NCBI GenBank assembly: GCA_020073465.1
Contig: JAIQFC010000014.1
Coordinates: forward strand, 90,611-154,610
Direction: 5' to 3'
DNA length: 64,000 nucleotides
From: Terriglobia bacterium
GTDB taxonomy: Bacteria; Acidobacteriota; Terriglobia; Terriglobales; Acidobacteriaceae
In this document: positions 37,192 to 45,039 of the stretch, one piece after another
Numbering within the stretch: the stretch's first letter is position 1
Layout of the letters: each line of letters opens with the position of its first letter
The notes under the pieces: generated by a model
What the model was told of the DNA's origin: nothing
Seen by the model: only the letters and a program-made list of their open reading frames with translations
Databases searched by the model: none
Program-made: the position numbers and the translations under genes

Positions 37192-37716
37192 ATGAGGCGT
37201 GCAAGGCTCAGTGTCATGCTGGAGGGCGGGGATCGGCGATCTATCGGAAAATCCAATCAGGTCGCCGCCCGAATTCTGCGGCAGCCGAGTCGCCTTGCTG
37301 AACTGATCGAATGCCTGTGGAGTGAGGATCCCGTGGTCCGCATGCGTGCTGCTGACGCCGCAGAGAAGATCTCCGTGGAGAGACCTCAGTATATGGAACC
37401 ATTCAAAGCAGAATTGTTAGGGCTTGCAGACGAGACGACCCAGCCGGAACTTCGCTGGCACCTTGCTCTTATGCTCCCTCGACAGCCTTTGTCGACGTTG
37501 GAGCGACGGCGGACGATTGCCAGGTTGCGCGATTATCTGAGCGATCGGAGCTCGATCGTCAAGACTTTCGCGATTCAAGGGCTTGCAGAACTAGCGAGGG
37601 GCGAGGCAAGTCTGGAGGCCGAGATGACCAACTTGCTGCAAAACGTTTGCCGCACAGGCACGCCCGCCATGAAGGCGCGCAGCCGGAAACTACTGAAGCA
37701 GTTTCAAAAGCCATGA
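37192..37716 (+). CDS. HEAT-repeat-like helical protein
   Basis: 174 residues from the ATG at 37192; the frame is open further upstream without family signal. Helical pairs of HEAT type are visible: '[20 protein letters not shown]', '[18 protein letters not shown]' and '[14 protein letters not shown]'. There are no catalytic motifs; it is probably a protein-binding scaffold. Its stop overlaps the next start (ATGA), so it is coupled to the MoaD-like gene. The 135 bases before it include a 'tgtcattccgaa...gaggaatctgc' segment that looks like a dispersed genomic repeat. Confidence 0.72.
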   Translation: MRRARLSVMLEGGDRRSIGKSNQVAARILRQPSRLAELIECLWSEDPVVRMRAADAAEKISVERPQYMEPFKAELLGLADETTQPELRWHLALMLPRQPLSTLERRRTIARLRDYLSDRSSIVKTFAIQGLAELARGEASLEAEMTNLLQNVCRTGTPAMKARSRKLLKQFQKP

Positions 37717-38009
37717 TTCGCGTCATACTCCCGCCCCATCTGCGAACGCTGGCCCACGTCGGCGGCGAAGTTATGCTCGAAGTCGATGGCCCGATCACAC
37801 AGCGCTCCGTCCTCGATGTCCTGGAGGCCAGCTATCCCATGCTGCGCGGGACAATTCGTGACCACGTCACTCAACAACGCCGCGCATTCCTGCGCTTCTT
37901 CGCCTGCGAGGAGGATCTGTCACACCAACCGCCGGATGCGCCGCTCCCCGACGCGGTCGCTTCGGGGAAAGAGCCATTCATCGTGATAGGGGCGATCGCC
38001 GGCGGATAA
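37713..38009 (+). CDS. MoaD/ThiS-family ubiquitin-like sulfur carrier
   Basis: 98 residues with the beta-grasp pattern and the C-terminal Gly-Gly ('[10 protein letters not shown]') that E1-like enzymes activate to a thiocarboxylate. '[11 protein letters not shown]' is the first strand and '[11 protein letters not shown]' the helix. The partner synthase or E1 enzyme is not in the window, so whether it serves molybdopterin, thiamine or another sulfur transfer is open. It is coupled to the HEAT-like gene. Confidence 0.85.
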   Translation: MIRVILPPHLRTLAHVGGEVMLEVDGPITQRSVLDVLEASYPMLRGTIRDHVTQQRRAFLRFFACEEDLSHQPPDAPLPDAVASGKEPFIVIGAIAGG

Positions 38010-38022
38010 CGGCCAGCTGCGA

Positions 38023-38472
38023 TTACTTCCCTTTCCGCGCCTCCGCTTCCGCCAGCCAGCCCCGCCGCAACGCCTCCGGCGCAACGGATGACAGATACGG
38101 TTTGATATCCAGAATCGGTGTGCCCTCAAGCATGTCGATCCCTCGGACGTGCAGCCGTGGCCCCTCTCGCCGCAGGAGTTCTACCACCGTCAGGCCGATC
38201 GGGTTGGGACGCCTCGGGGATCGCGTCGCGAAGACGCCATGTGGCCGGTTGTCGCTGGGAGGTGTGCCGAGTAACTCGAATCCTTCGGAGCGATCAAATA
38301 TCCAGATGACGATGAGGTGAGAAAAGCCCTCGATGTCGGTGAGTCCGGCCTCAAACTCCGGCAGAATTTCGAGCACACCTTCGGCCTCGTGTTTCGCTCC
38401 CAATCCCTTGGGAATCTCTCGGGTTTCCTTGTAAGGACTTCTCACAGACCCAATCGACCGCAACGAAAACAT
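38023..38472 (-). CDS. trmO: tRNA (N6-threonylcarbamoyladenosine37-N6)-methyltransferase TrmO
   Basis: 149 residues from the ATG at 38472. TrmO/TsaA (UPF0066) signatures are clear: 'IGSVRSPYKETREIPKG' at the N-terminus, 'GFSHLIVIWIFDRSEG', 'GVFATRSPRRPNPIGLTVVE', 'VRGIDMLEGTPILDIKPYL'. The family methylates N6 of t6A37 in some tRNAs using SAM. The protein is at the short end for the family and lacks the extra C-terminal domain of E. coli TrmO. It lies 70 bases downstream of the TlpA-like gene on the same strand. Confidence 0.9.
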   Translation of the reverse strand: MFSLRSIGSVRSPYKETREIPKGLGAKHEAEGVLEILPEFEAGLTDIEGFSHLIVIWIFDRSEGFELLGTPPSDNRPHGVFATRSPRRPNPIGLTVVELLRREGPRLHVRGIDMLEGTPILDIKPYLSSVAPEALRRGWLAEAEARKGK

Positions 38473-38542
38473 CGCTGAACAACCCACCTTTCCTGCAGCG
38501 CAGAATTTGCGATCTTGCGAAGGTCGCCCGAAGACTTCCCGA

Positions 38543-39085
38543 CTAGGGGCCGGAGCGACGTCCACTGGATTCGGCTTGCAGCACAGTTACGATCTCTTTT
38601 TCAAAGACCGAGACATCAGTCGCACCCACGTGCTTCGCATAAATCCGGCCGTCGCGTCCGATCAGAAACGCGATGGGCAGTCCCAGAACTCCACCATAAA
38701 GTTCGCCCACGTTCGCATTGCCTATCACCACCGGATAGTTCATCTGAAATTGTTTGTAAAAGTCACGCACGGGTTCTGGTCCGTCGTCCATCGAAACACC
38801 GATGATCTGCAGGCCCTGACCACCGTACTTATTCTGCAGTTCCACAAAATGTGGAGTCTCCTCGCGGCACGGATCACACCAGGTTGCCCAGAAATCGAGC
38901 AGCACAACTTTGCCGCGGTACGACGAGAGACGGAACTCCTGCCCGCTCAGCTCACGGAGCGTGAAGTCTGGAGCAACCGGATACTTGCCGGTATCCTTGG
39001 CTACTCTCACGCGGTGACGCGCCAGATAAAGTCCCGCGACCAGACCGATCAGCGCCAGGCTGACCAGAACATACTTTCGCAGCAG
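38543..39085 (-). CDS. membrane-anchored TlpA/ResA-type thioredoxin, probable CTG start
   Basis: The product is a thioredoxin fold with 'FWATWCDPCREETPHF', carrying the redox CxxC, and a cis-Pro loop ('GLPIAFLIG'). Its first standard start (GTG 39010) lies after a hydrophobic segment, 'YVLVSLALIGLVAGLYLA', that is in frame. The only start that keeps this anchor is the CTG at 39085, eight bases after GGAG. The TAA of the rhodanese gene is the codon just upstream and in the same frame, so no earlier start is possible. With CTG the protein has 180 residues. It would reduce disulfides outside the membrane, for example in cytochrome c assembly. Confidence 0.75.
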   Translation of the reverse strand: MLRKYVLVSLALIGLVAGLYLARHRVRVAKDTGKYPVAPDFTLRELSGQEFRLSSYRGKVVLLDFWATWCDPCREETPHFVELQNKYGGQGLQIIGVSMDDGPEPVRDFYKQFQMNYPVVIGNANVGELYGGVLGLPIAFLIGRDGRIYAKHVGATDVSVFEKEIVTVLQAESSGRRSGP

Positions 39086-39088
39086 ATC

Positions 39089-39559
39089 TTATTCTCCTTT
39101 GGCCACCGGATAGCCCTTGTCCACCCAATTCGCTCCGAAGTTGTCGGAGATGTAGAGCACCTTCACGTGGGTGAAACCCATCGCGCGCAATGCGTCGTCC
39201 GCAGGCTTCACGTTGGGACAATGGCTCCACGGGCAACAGCCGCAATAAATAAGGATAAACTTGTTGCGCGGCAGCGACTCCACCCGCTTCCGCAATTGCT
39301 CAAGCCCAGCTTCACGGCTGGCCGGGCCGATGTATTCCGATCCCGGGATGTGTGCCTGCGCATAAAGCACATGCGACCCTACCTGGATCATCAGGGGCTT
39401 TTCTCCACTCGACGATTGCAGGATCTTGACCAGATCCTCCGGATTCATCAGGCGTGACGCCGGTATGAAGCTTGCCTGTCCGAGCGACATGGACACCACG
39501 AGAGCCGCAATCATTCCGAACGTCAGCGTGACGCTTCTACTCTTGAGTCGCAGTCTCAT
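39089..39559 (-). CDS. exported rhodanese-like protein
   Basis: 156 residues from the ATG at 39559 after GGGGAA; ATG 39571 is an alternative. A signal peptide ('SVTLTFGMIAALVVSMSLG') precedes a rhodanese fold: 'MIQVGSHVLYAQAHIPGSEY' and an active-site loop 'LIYCGCCPWSHCPNV', which is unusually rich in Cys (four in ten residues). Classical sulfurtransferases have one Cys there. It ends in 'VAKGE' followed directly by the TlpA-like frame, so the two are coupled. A role in periplasmic sulfur or thiol handling is an inference. Confidence 0.8.
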   Translation of the reverse strand: MRLRLKSRSVTLTFGMIAALVVSMSLGQASFIPASRLMNPEDLVKILQSSSGEKPLMIQVGSHVLYAQAHIPGSEYIGPASREAGLEQLRKRVESLPRNKFILIYCGCCPWSHCPNVKPADDALRAMGFTHVKVLYISDNFGANWVDKGYPVAKGE

Positions 39560-39639
39560 AAAGTTCCCCAATGCATTATCAGTTCCCAGTCACTCCAGCC
39601 GCAAGGCAGAAAGAGTCATGGAGTGGTCAGTTTGTCTGT

Positions 39640-39705
39640 CATCCTGCGCAAGCGTTCTTTGCGCAGCGAAAGCCTGCCCTGAGCGGAGTCGAAGGGGATC
39701 CGGGC
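39640..39705. repeat. dispersed non-coding repeat with a small hairpin
   Basis: Contains the palindrome TGCGCAA...TTGCGCA (39645-39665) and then 'cctgccctgagcg.agtcgaagg' (from about 39672). A similar segment lies at 57219-57250. This is the only recognisable content of the 307-base gap between the rhodanese gene and msrP. Confidence 0.5.
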
Positions 39706-39866
39706 GGGCCGCGTGAAGCGTCTCATTCTTGGCGACGCAACAATCGGGCGCTGGGTTTGCTTCCTTGTAACTTTCCTTGCCTGCCTGCATCCTATTTCAG
39801 GGAAAATGGGAGTGTGCGCGCCATCCGTTCCGGGTGGAATCGCGTACATTAAAGGTAGGGGTTCTT

Positions 39867-40829
39867 ATGCTGATCAAGCGAGCTGGGGATATTCCATCGT
39901 CGGAGATCACTCCGAAAGATCTTTATCTGAACCGCCGCAAGTTTCTGGCCGGTGCGGTAATCGCGGGCGCGGCAGCGGCCACTGGATTCGGTTTGCGCGA
40001 GCTGGCCTCCCCCACAACCATCGTCCAGGCCGGCAACAAGATTGACGGCATCAAGAAGAGTACGTTCAGCACGACCGAGACGATCACGCCCTACAAAGAC
40101 GTCACCAACTACAACAACTACTACGAGTTCTCGACCGAGAAGGACGAGCCTGCGAGCTTGGCTAAGAACTTCCGCACGCGGCCGTGGAAGGTGAAGATTG
40201 AAGGCTTGGTCGACAAGAAGCAGGAACTCGACGTGGACACGATCATCAAGATGGCGACTCCCGAGGAGCGCATCTACCGCCACCGCTGCGTCGAAGGATG
40301 GTCCATCGTTGTGCCCTGGGTGGGTTTTTCCCTCAGCGAGTTGATCAAGCGGGTCAATCCGCAAAGCAAGGCCAAGTTTGTGGAGTTCACAACGCTGAAC
40401 GATCCCAGCCAGATGCCGGGCGTGCGCCGTCCGGTATTGAACTGGCCTTACGTCGAGGGCTTGCGCATGGATGAAGCCATGCACCCGCTGACTTTGCTTT
40501 GTTTTGGGATGTACGGCGAGGAGCTGCCGAATCAGAACGGAGCGCCGCTGCGCATCGTGGTGCCGTGGAAGTATGGGTTCAAGAGCGCGAAGGCGATCGT
40601 GCGAATCCGCTTTGTGGAGAAGCAGCCAATCAATAGCTGGAATGAGTCCGCGCCGAATGAGTACGGCTTCTATTCGAATGTGAACCCGACGGTGGACCAT
40701 CCGCGATGGAGCCAGGCCAAGGAGCGCCGGCTGGGCGAATTCCTCAAACGCCCGACGCTCATGTTCAACGGCTACGGCGATCAGGTGGCAAGTCTGTATA
40801 GCGGGATGGATTTGAGGAAGAACTTCTAA
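39867..40829 (+). CDS. msrP: MsrP (YedY) periplasmic methionine-sulfoxide reductase, Mo subunit
   Basis: 320 residues from the ATG at 39867. A TAT signal '[19 protein letters not shown]' is followed by the sulfite-oxidase-fold molybdopterin domain. '[17 protein letters not shown]' holds the Mo-ligand Cys, and '[20 protein letters not shown]' and '[11 protein letters not shown]' match the YedY family. The enzyme repairs oxidised methionine in envelope proteins, with electrons from MsrQ. The msrQ gene follows but is separated by 193 bases that contain a palindromic element. Confidence 0.92.
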   Translation: MLIKRAGDIPSSEITPKDLYLNRRKFLAGAVIAGAAAATGFGLRELASPTTIVQAGNKIDGIKKSTFSTTETITPYKDVTNYNNYYEFSTEKDEPASLAKNFRTRPWKVKIEGLVDKKQELDVDTIIKMATPEERIYRHRCVEGWSIVVPWVGFSLSELIKRVNPQSKAKFVEFTTLNDPSQMPGVRRPVLNWPYVEGLRMDEAMHPLTLLCFGMYGEELPNQNGAPLRIVVPWKYGFKSAKAIVRIRFVEKQPINSWNESAPNEYGFYSNVNPTVDHPRWSQAKERRLGEFLKRPTLMFNGYGDQVASLYSGMDLRKNF

Positions 40830-40846
40830 GAGCAGTGGCCAGTGGT

Positions 40847-41011
40847 CAGTGATCAGTGGCCAGTACCAACTGTTTCATATATGCCTTTGGGAAGGGCACG
40901 GCTTCAAGCCGTGCCGATCGGAGCAACAAGTACGGGCTTCAACCCCTGAGGGACTCGGCAGATTACTTCCGCGATTGACCAGGAGTTGGGTTTACTGGCC
41001 ACTGATCACTG
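40847..41011. repeat. MITE-like element with 19-bp terminal inverted repeats
   Basis: Perfect 19-bp inverted repeats, CAGTGATCAGTGGCCAGTA at 40847-40865 and its complement at 40993-41011, bracket 127 bases. Inside is the palindrome GGCACGGCTTCAAGCCGTGCC (40895-40915), of which a near-copy occurs at 54423. No open frame is present. It lies between msrP and msrQ, which are usually adjacent. Confidence 0.65.
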
Positions 41012-41022
41012 GCCACTTTCTT

Positions 41023-41652
41023 ATGCTTCGCTGGATCAAACCCGTCATCTTTCTCGCATGCCTCATTCCGCTGGCACGTCTGGCGTGGAAGGGATTCCAC
41101 GGCATGCTGGGGGCGAATCCGATTGAGTTCATCACGCACTCGACCGGAGACTGGACGCTTATCTTCCTGCTGGTCACGCTGTCAATCACTCCGCTACGAA
41201 AGCTGACACATCTGTACTGGCTGATCGGTCTCCGTCGGATGTTTGGGCTTTACGCCTTCTTCTATGGGATACTGCACCTGACGACCTACGCCTGGCTCGA
41301 CAAGTTTTTCGCCGTCCACGAGATGCTCGCGGACATCGCGAAGCGGAAGTTCATTACTGCGGGGATGACCGCTTTCACACTGATGATTCCCCTGGCCCTG
41401 ACCTCGACCAAAGGGTGGATCCGCCGGATGGGTGGGAAGCGCTGGCACGCGCTGCACCGCCTGATCTATGTGAGCGCGATCGCCGGAGTGATCCACTACA
41501 TCTGGCTGGTCAAGGCCGACCTGCACAAGCCGCTTGAGTACGCGGCGGTGCTGGGAGTACTGATGCTCTACCGCCTGGTTGCATGGGCTGCCCGGGCGAA
41601 ACTGAATTCCAAGGATGCTGCGGGCGTGAAAGTGGAGGCCTTGGAGATTTGA
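41023..41652 (+). CDS. msrQ: MsrQ (YedZ) heme-binding membrane subunit
   Basis: 209 residues from the ATG at 41023, with five to six membrane helices. Candidate heme His ligands lie in 'YGILHLTTYAW', 'WHALHRLIYV' and 'GVIHYIWLVKAD'. 'LRRMFGLYAFFYGILHLTTY' is a typical MsrQ block. It passes electrons from the quinone pool or a flavoprotein to MsrP. No clear ribosome binding site is seen before the ATG, where the upstream element ends. Confidence 0.9.
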   Translation: MLRWIKPVIFLACLIPLARLAWKGFHGMLGANPIEFITHSTGDWTLIFLLVTLSITPLRKLTHLYWLIGLRRMFGLYAFFYGILHLTTYAWLDKFFAVHEMLADIAKRKFITAGMTAFTLMIPLALTSTKGWIRRMGGKRWHALHRLIYVSAIAGVIHYIWLVKADLHKPLEYAAVLGVLMLYRLVAWAARAKLNSKDAAGVKVEALEI

Positions 41653-41676
41653 AGCTACGATTTGGATCAAGACAGT

Positions 41677-41705
41677 CAGGGCGCGGCTTTCACGGCCGCG
41701 CCCTG
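41677..41705. terminator. hairpin between msrQ and the convergent lipoprotein gene
   Basis: CAGGGCGCGGC and GCCGCGCCCTG form an 11-bp perfect stem with a 7-base loop. It sits between convergent genes and could terminate both. A REP origin is also possible. Confidence 0.55.
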
Positions 41706-41712
41706 CTCTGTT

Positions 41713-43284
41713 TCACAAACGGCCTACGCGACCCGCACGCTTACTGCGCCGGCTAGCATGCGGATGAGAAGCTGCGTGCAACGCGGCCAGATGGGACGCT
41801 GCCATTGTCGTCGTAGAAGGTGTCTGCACCTGGAACGCTCCCAATCCGACCTGGTTGGAGTCTGTTTCGATGAAAAGCACACTCGAGCCGCTCACGACGT
41901 AGGACACCAGGTTAAAAGCGTTGGTGGAAATTACGGCACGGCCACTGTTCGTTGAATCGGCTGTGTACGTTCCAGTGAACGAGTGGCCGAACGTTGTTGC
42001 GCCCTGGTCGTTTATGTCAATGAGGCCGGAGAAGTTGCCGTTCGTGTGTGTGAACTCTGCGATGTCGTCCTCTTCAAAGCCGTTGCTATTCGAGGCAGTG
42101 AGGTTGAGTCCATAGCCTTGGGCCGAGCCCAGCAGGGTGCCGGTTTGGGGCAGGGCGAAGCCACTGGTAATCCCGTTGCCATCGATTTCCAGCATTTGGA
42201 CGCCGCCGCTGGACGGATAGGCAGCGAACGTAGATGTGTTCACAAGGCTGGCATTGTTGAAGCCAATGAGCGTCAGTACAGATCGTCCTCCGCTGAGCGG
42301 GCTATAAGAGCCGGCAAAGCTGGCCACCTGTGCGACGTTGCCAGCATCGTTGACGTCCTCAGTCGAGGTACTCATGATGTTGCCGGCTCCATCGGAAACC
42401 ATAAAGCCACCAGCCACAAACGGAACCGGCTGCGTAGGTATGAAGTCGAGGCCCGCCATGGTGAACACCGTAGGGCCGGTGGGGAACGACGCAGACTGAG
42501 AAAACGCGTCGCCGGAAAGAATTGCGGTCGAGTCGATTTCGATGAACTTGATATGGTTCGCATCAATCACGAATACGTCAAATTGGAGGGTCCCGAGCGT
42601 GGTCGAGGTCACCAGTTGGCCTACTCCTGGAAGGCCAGCGGAGCCCACTGGCACTGTGCCTGAAAGGCTCAGCGCAGCCAGTGCTGTTCCAAAGTCATTG
42701 ATGTCTTGCACCCCGGTCGTGATGTTGCCCGCGCTGTCGAGCGTGAATCCTGCCACCGAGGCCAAGGGATTGGTGAAGGTTTGATCGACGCCTGAAAGAT
42801 TCAGCGCATAGGAGCCTGCAAGCTGGCTTTGGGTAACCGCGCTTTGCAAGTCGAGACTGCCGCTGCCCGATCCTGAGTTATCAAAGCGAATGACCAGCCC
42901 GTGTGAGCTTGAAGTCAGCACGAAATCGAGACCAAGATTGCCCTGGGAGGTAACCAGCGTTGCGGTGCCGCGGCCGTCGGAGGTGACCTTGTAGCTGCTG
43001 TTGTTAATTGTCAAAAGCAGCACCCCAAGGCCAGCATCATTGAGGTCAAGTGCGCCGCCAGTAATGCCTCCGCTGCCATTGGCCTGAAAACTCCCGACTG
43101 CAGTGAAGAACAATCCGCTGGCGTTGGTACCGGTGGCAGAGAAAACATACGTACCGTTCAGATCGCTGTTACTGAAAGATCCCGTGGGGGGTGGCGTCAC
43201 GCGATTACCACCGTTGCCACACGCAGCCAGGAACGCAAGCGAAGAAAAAGCAACCAACAGAATGAGCCGATTTCGTACAGGCAT
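41713..43284 (-). CDS. large beta-repeat lipoprotein
   Basis: 523 residues with a lipoprotein signal ('LLVAFSSLAFLAAC', lipobox LAAC). The mature protein repeats a block of about 110 residues of the form 'L.GTYVFSATGTN...GSFQANGSGGITGGALDLND' four times. Examples are 'LAGSYALNLSGVDQ', 'SITTGVQDIND'-like and 'FVAGGFMVSDGAGNI' stretches. It ends in an Ala/His/Arg-rich tail ('HLAALHAASHPHASRR'). It is a surface or outer-membrane-anchored protein. No catalytic motif is visible and the function is unknown. Confidence 0.75.
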   Translation of the reverse strand: MPVRNRLILLVAFSSLAFLAACGNGGNRVTPPPTGSFSNSDLNGTYVFSATGTNASGLFFTAVGSFQANGSGGITGGALDLNDAGLGVLLLTINNSSYKVTSDGRGTATLVTSQGNLGLDFVLTSSSHGLVIRFDNSGSGSGSLDLQSAVTQSQLAGSYALNLSGVDQTFTNPLASVAGFTLDSAGNITTGVQDINDFGTALAALSLSGTVPVGSAGLPGVGQLVTSTTLGTLQFDVFVIDANHIKFIEIDSTAILSGDAFSQSASFPTGPTVFTMAGLDFIPTQPVPFVAGGFMVSDGAGNIMSTSTEDVNDAGNVAQVASFAGSYSPLSGGRSVLTLIGFNNASLVNTSTFAAYPSSGGVQMLEIDGNGITSGFALPQTGTLLGSAQGYGLNLTASNSNGFEEDDIAEFTHTNGNFSGLIDINDQGATTFGHSFTGTYTADSTNSGRAVISTNAFNLVSYVVSGSSVLFIETDSNQVGLGAFQVQTPSTTTMAASHLAALHAASHPHASRRSKRAGRVGRL

Positions 43285-43520
43285 GACACTCCCCCCAAAA
43301 TGCGGAACGCAGAGACAGCTCTGCGTTCAGGTTAGCATGGTAAGTACTGCCATGTTAGAACCCGAACCACAGAGATAAGTAGCGCCCCGGAGACGAAAAA
43401 TGCGCGGCCACGCCACACTGCCCGCCGCTTTCGGGCTGCCCTTTGTACCTTTGGACTGTGCGGGTTAGCATGGCATGAGTGTTGTGTCGGGGTGGGACCG
43501 TGGGGACCGGAACACAATTT

Positions 43521-44264
43521 GTGAGGGTAGGAGTGTCGGCGGCACTGGTGTGTGCCATCGGGATGGCAAGCTGCCAGCTCGGTTCGCCTCGATTGAAAGA
43601 GGAATTGACCGAGCCTGACGCCAGCGCGCAGACTCAGAACTCTCCCCCGTCAAACCCGACTGATGGAACGCAGCTCGTCATCGACACGATCTCATTGCCG
43701 GGGACTTATCCGCGGGCAACGTACGCGTGGAAAATGCACGCGCGCAATGGAACGATCCCGTATCACTGGAAAGTCGAAAAGGGAGAACTGCCGCCCGGGC
43801 TGCGACTCGAGGACGACGGAACCCTGCATGGATATCCCGAGAAGCTGGGGGAGTATCGGTTCACCATCTCGGTGACTGACAGCGGCAAGCCTCCGCAAGC
43901 GGTGCAGCGCGAGTATGTGCTGAATGTCATTGCTGCGATGTCGATGCGGTGGAAGACTCCGGCGCACGTCGTGGGCAACCGCATCGAGGGCAGCGTGCAG
44001 GTATCGAACACGACTCCGGAAGATTTTGATTTTACGTTCATCACCCTGGCAGTCGGCGAGAACGGCAGAGCGACGGCGATCGGCTATCAGCGTTTCCTGT
44101 TGAAGAAGGGTACGACAGATTTCGAAATCCCGTTTGGAGATACGGTGCCGCATGGGGCCTATGTCGTGCATGTGGACGGCGTGGGCGAGGTGACTGAGAA
44201 AAATCAGATTCACCGGGCCCGCCTGCAGACGCCAAGAGCGTTGCAGGTGGCTGTGGGCCCGTAG
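43521..44264 (+). CDS. Ig-like (putative cadherin/He_PIG type) lipoprotein
   Basis: 247 residues from the GTG at 43521, chosen because it leaves a standard lipoprotein signal ending 'CAIGMASC'; GTG 43479 is an alternative. The region with 'IPYHWKVEKGELPPGLRLED' and 'DGTLHGYPEKLGEYRFTISV' is a He_PIG-type Ig domain. The C-terminal 110 residues form another beta domain. It is a probable envelope-anchored structural or binding protein. Confidence 0.7.
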   Translation: MRVGVSAALVCAIGMASCQLGSPRLKEELTEPDASAQTQNSPPSNPTDGTQLVIDTISLPGTYPRATYAWKMHARNGTIPYHWKVEKGELPPGLRLEDDGTLHGYPEKLGEYRFTISVTDSGKPPQAVQREYVLNVIAAMSMRWKTPAHVVGNRIEGSVQVSNTTPEDFDFTFITLAVGENGRATAIGYQRFLLKKGTTDFEIPFGDTVPHGAYVVHVDGVGEVTEKNQIHRARLQTPRALQVAVGP

Positions 44265-45039
44265 GCGCCGCAGACAGGGAGCGGCCGCAGATTTCGCAGA
44301 TGAACGCAGGTCTTTCTTCTGCAAAAACACTTTGGGATTCAGTCCGGAATGCCTGGAATGAAGACGGCTGTAGAAGTCTGGCAGGAAATGGGCGTGAGGA
44401 GAGGGTGGCTAACAGCTAAAAGCCAAGAGCTAAGAGCTAAGAGCTAAGAGCTAAGAGCTAAGAGCTAAGAGCTAAGAGCCAAGAGCGAAGAACTAAAAAA
44501 TAAAGAGTTCCGTTCAACAGGTCTTCTCGTTCTCCTCGACCAGCGCTTTGCTATAGACCCTTGCTTGCCCTCCTTGCCCTTATCTTGCGATAACGCAAAG
44601 TGACTTCGCTTGAGCCCCGGACGCCGCACCAACCGGAAAAACTTAAGAAGTTGTCAAAGAACGAGTGTGTTTTTACTCCTTCTAATTTCAGAGTCAATCA
44701 AAAACTGCAGCCTGTAACTCTATGTCTTTTCAATCGAGTGCAGCCCCTCCACAGGCCCCTGACCGGATTTGGTGCAGAGCCGCATGTGGATTCTCACAAA
44801 CCCCGCAGTTGACGCGGGTTTTCGTGATGACCGACCGGTGTCATTGCAGCGCGAGCCATTCCTCCGATCATCTCGTACGTGTGAAAATCCCGCAAAAGGC
44901 GCTCCGGGCAAGGACTTCGCCGCGTATGTCGAATTCCGCGGAGACCTCCCCTTCGTGTCCCTCTCTATGTCTCCGTGCCTCCGTGGTGAAAATCTCCCCT
45001 AGGAATTACAATGCCTTTCCTGACGTTGGAGGGCTGGAG
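44265..45039. other. repeat-rich intergenic region
   Basis: No supported gene. It holds a heptanucleotide tandem repeat (44424-44486) and segments that look like dispersed repeats: 'cgcagatttcgcagatgaacg' near 44287 and 'gtctccgtgcctccgtggtgaa' near 44970. An open frame runs through from 44722 into the adenosine deaminase gene, but it has no family signal upstream of 45040. Confidence 0.55.
44424..44486. repeat. 7-bp tandem repeat, nine units
   Basis: Seven perfect TAAGAGC units (44431-44479) are flanked on each side by one CAAGAGC variant. Looser copies continue on both sides. It lies in non-coding DNA and is a candidate variable-number locus. Confidence 0.85.

Noticed and set aside
44424..44486. 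CRISPR array
   Set aside because: The unit is only 7 bp with no spacers; it is a simple tandem repeat and no cas gene is present.
44722..45039. N-terminal extension of the adenosine deaminase from 44722
   Set aside because: The upstream codons encode low-complexity residues from repeat-like DNA; a TTG with a strong ribosome binding site and a following signal peptide fits better.
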